DNA of 64,000 nucleotides from Sphingopyxis sp. FD7 (GTDB lineage: Bacteria > Pseudomonadota > Alphaproteobacteria > Sphingomonadales > Sphingomonadaceae). Made by a program: the position numbers and the translations under genes. Location: assembly GCF_003609835.1 (NCBI RefSeq), contig NZ_AP017898.1, forward strand, positions 1,302,001-1,366,000. The letters are read 5' to 3'. Positions 63,448 to 64,000 of this stretch are shown in pieces. Under the pieces are notes generated by a model that ran no database searches, was not told the DNA's origin, and was given only the letters and a program-made list of their open reading frames with translations. Within the stretch, counting starts at the first letter, position 1, and every line of letters starts with the position of its first letter.

Positions 63448-64000
63448 TTACAGCTTTCCCAGCGCCCACAGCAGGATCGACTTTTGCGCGTGGACGCGGT
63501 TTTCGGCTTCGTCCCACACGCGCGACTGCGCGCCGTCGATCACCGCATCGACCACCTCTTCGCCCCGATGCGCGGGCAGGCAGTGGAGAAAGACCGCATC
63601 ATCCTTCGCCCCCGCCATCAGCCGCTCGTCGACCTGAAAAGGGGCCATCGCCGCGACCTTGTTGTGCGCATGGTCCTGCCCCATCGAAACCCAGGTATCG
63701 GTGACGACCAGATCGGCGCCCGCGACGGCCTCGCGCGCATCGCGGACGATGTCGATGCGAACGCCCTTCGCGCGCGCCGCCTCGACGAAGCCTGCGTCGG
63801 GTTCATAGCCCTGCGGCACGCCCGCGCGCACGTTGAAGGCGAACAATCCCGCCGCCTCGATCAGCGAGGCGAGGACATTATTGCCGTCGCCGAGCCACGC
63901 AAGCTCCAGCCCCGGCAGCGCCTTGCCGCTCTCGACGATCGTCAGCAAGTCGGCGACGATCTGGCACGGGTGCGACAGATCGGTCAGGCCGTTGATGACG
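63448..64000 (-). CDS. argF: ornithine carbamoyltransferase (3' part)
   Basis: The gene runs off the right edge, so only the C-terminal 183 residues are present. The carbamoyl-phosphate motif region [20 protein letters not shown] and the ornithine-binding motif [20 protein letters not shown] identify OTCase. [20 protein letters not shown] is the second-domain start. It makes citrulline in arginine synthesis. The HCLPA motif and the length of this part separate it from aspartate carbamoyltransferase. Confidence 0.95.
   Translation of the reverse strand, partial: VINGLTDLSHPCQIVADLLTIVESGKALPGLELAWLGDGNNVLASLIEAAGLFAFNVRAGVPQGYEPDAGFVEAARAKGVRIDIVRDAREAVAGADLVVTDTWVSMGQDHAHNKVAAMAPFQVDERLMAGAKDDAVFLHCLPAHRGEEVVDAVIDGAQSRVWDEAENRVHAQKSILLWALGKL

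Overview
The window reads as chromosomal DNA of a Sphingomonadales alphaproteobacterium, most likely Sphingopyxis or a near relative. It is uniformly GC-rich. The gene orders are alphaproteobacterial: nuoA-N followed by birA-coaX-rnj-DUF1467; tkt-gap-pgk divergent from zapA-6S RNA-fau; cpdR beside an N-formylglutamate amidohydrolase gene; and petABC. Dispersed inverted repeats of kinds familiar from sphingomonad genomes occur throughout. No integrase, transposase, prophage or CRISPR array was seen. The genus is an inference from protein style and repeats, not a proven assignment.

Layout. 1-800: the end of an unrecognised gene and a small exported protein. 835-19931 (minus strand): a 14-gene respiratory complex I operon, with an extra secreted-protein gene between nuoD and nuoE, running on into birA, coaX, rnj and a DUF1467 gene. 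Four repeat blocks sit in its intergenic gaps. 20161-23760: YbjN-like protein, inositol monophosphatase, EF-P, ThiE and a small envelope protein. 23827-29159 (minus): fda, pgk, gap and tkt for lower glycolysis and the Calvin/pentose phosphate steps. 29316-31001 (plus): coiled-coil protein, zapA, 6S RNA, fau and DUF2842, then tRNA-Asp and an AI-2E-family permease. 32597-40394 (plus): four exported proteins. Three carry DUF11-type domains or related modules; the last has 1703 residues and a predicted outer-membrane barrel. This cassette is the least explained part of the window. 40506-44220 (minus): branched-chain 2-oxoacid dehydrogenase E1 alpha, E1 beta and E2, the E2 carrying a repeat inside its reading frame. 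44313-51527: thyA, a RadC-like JAB protein, tRNA-Pro, a structured small RNA with its own promoter and terminator, N-formylglutamate amidohydrolase, cpdR, tRNA-Val, a short-chain dehydrogenase (SDR) protein, an alpha/beta hydrolase, a TonB-like protein, tRNA-Ser and DUF1134. 51671-55874: VOC and GNAT proteins, apt, and the cytochrome bc1 operon petABC. 56099-64000: trmL-hemF, two polytopic membrane proteins, lipB, a lipoprotein, queE-queC, a DUF3617-like protein, hslO and the 3' part of argF.

The genes fit an aerobic heterotroph. Complex I and bc1 make up much of the respiratory chain, hemF supplies haem in the presence of oxygen, and bkd feeds branched-chain amino acid carbon into acyl-CoA pools (no E3 gene is in the window). 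Complex I genes are translationally coupled by 1-4 base overlaps over long stretches. The points most worth following are the DUF11/barrel cassette, the small RNA at 46076-46190, the in-frame repeat in E2, and the extra gene inside the nuo operon.
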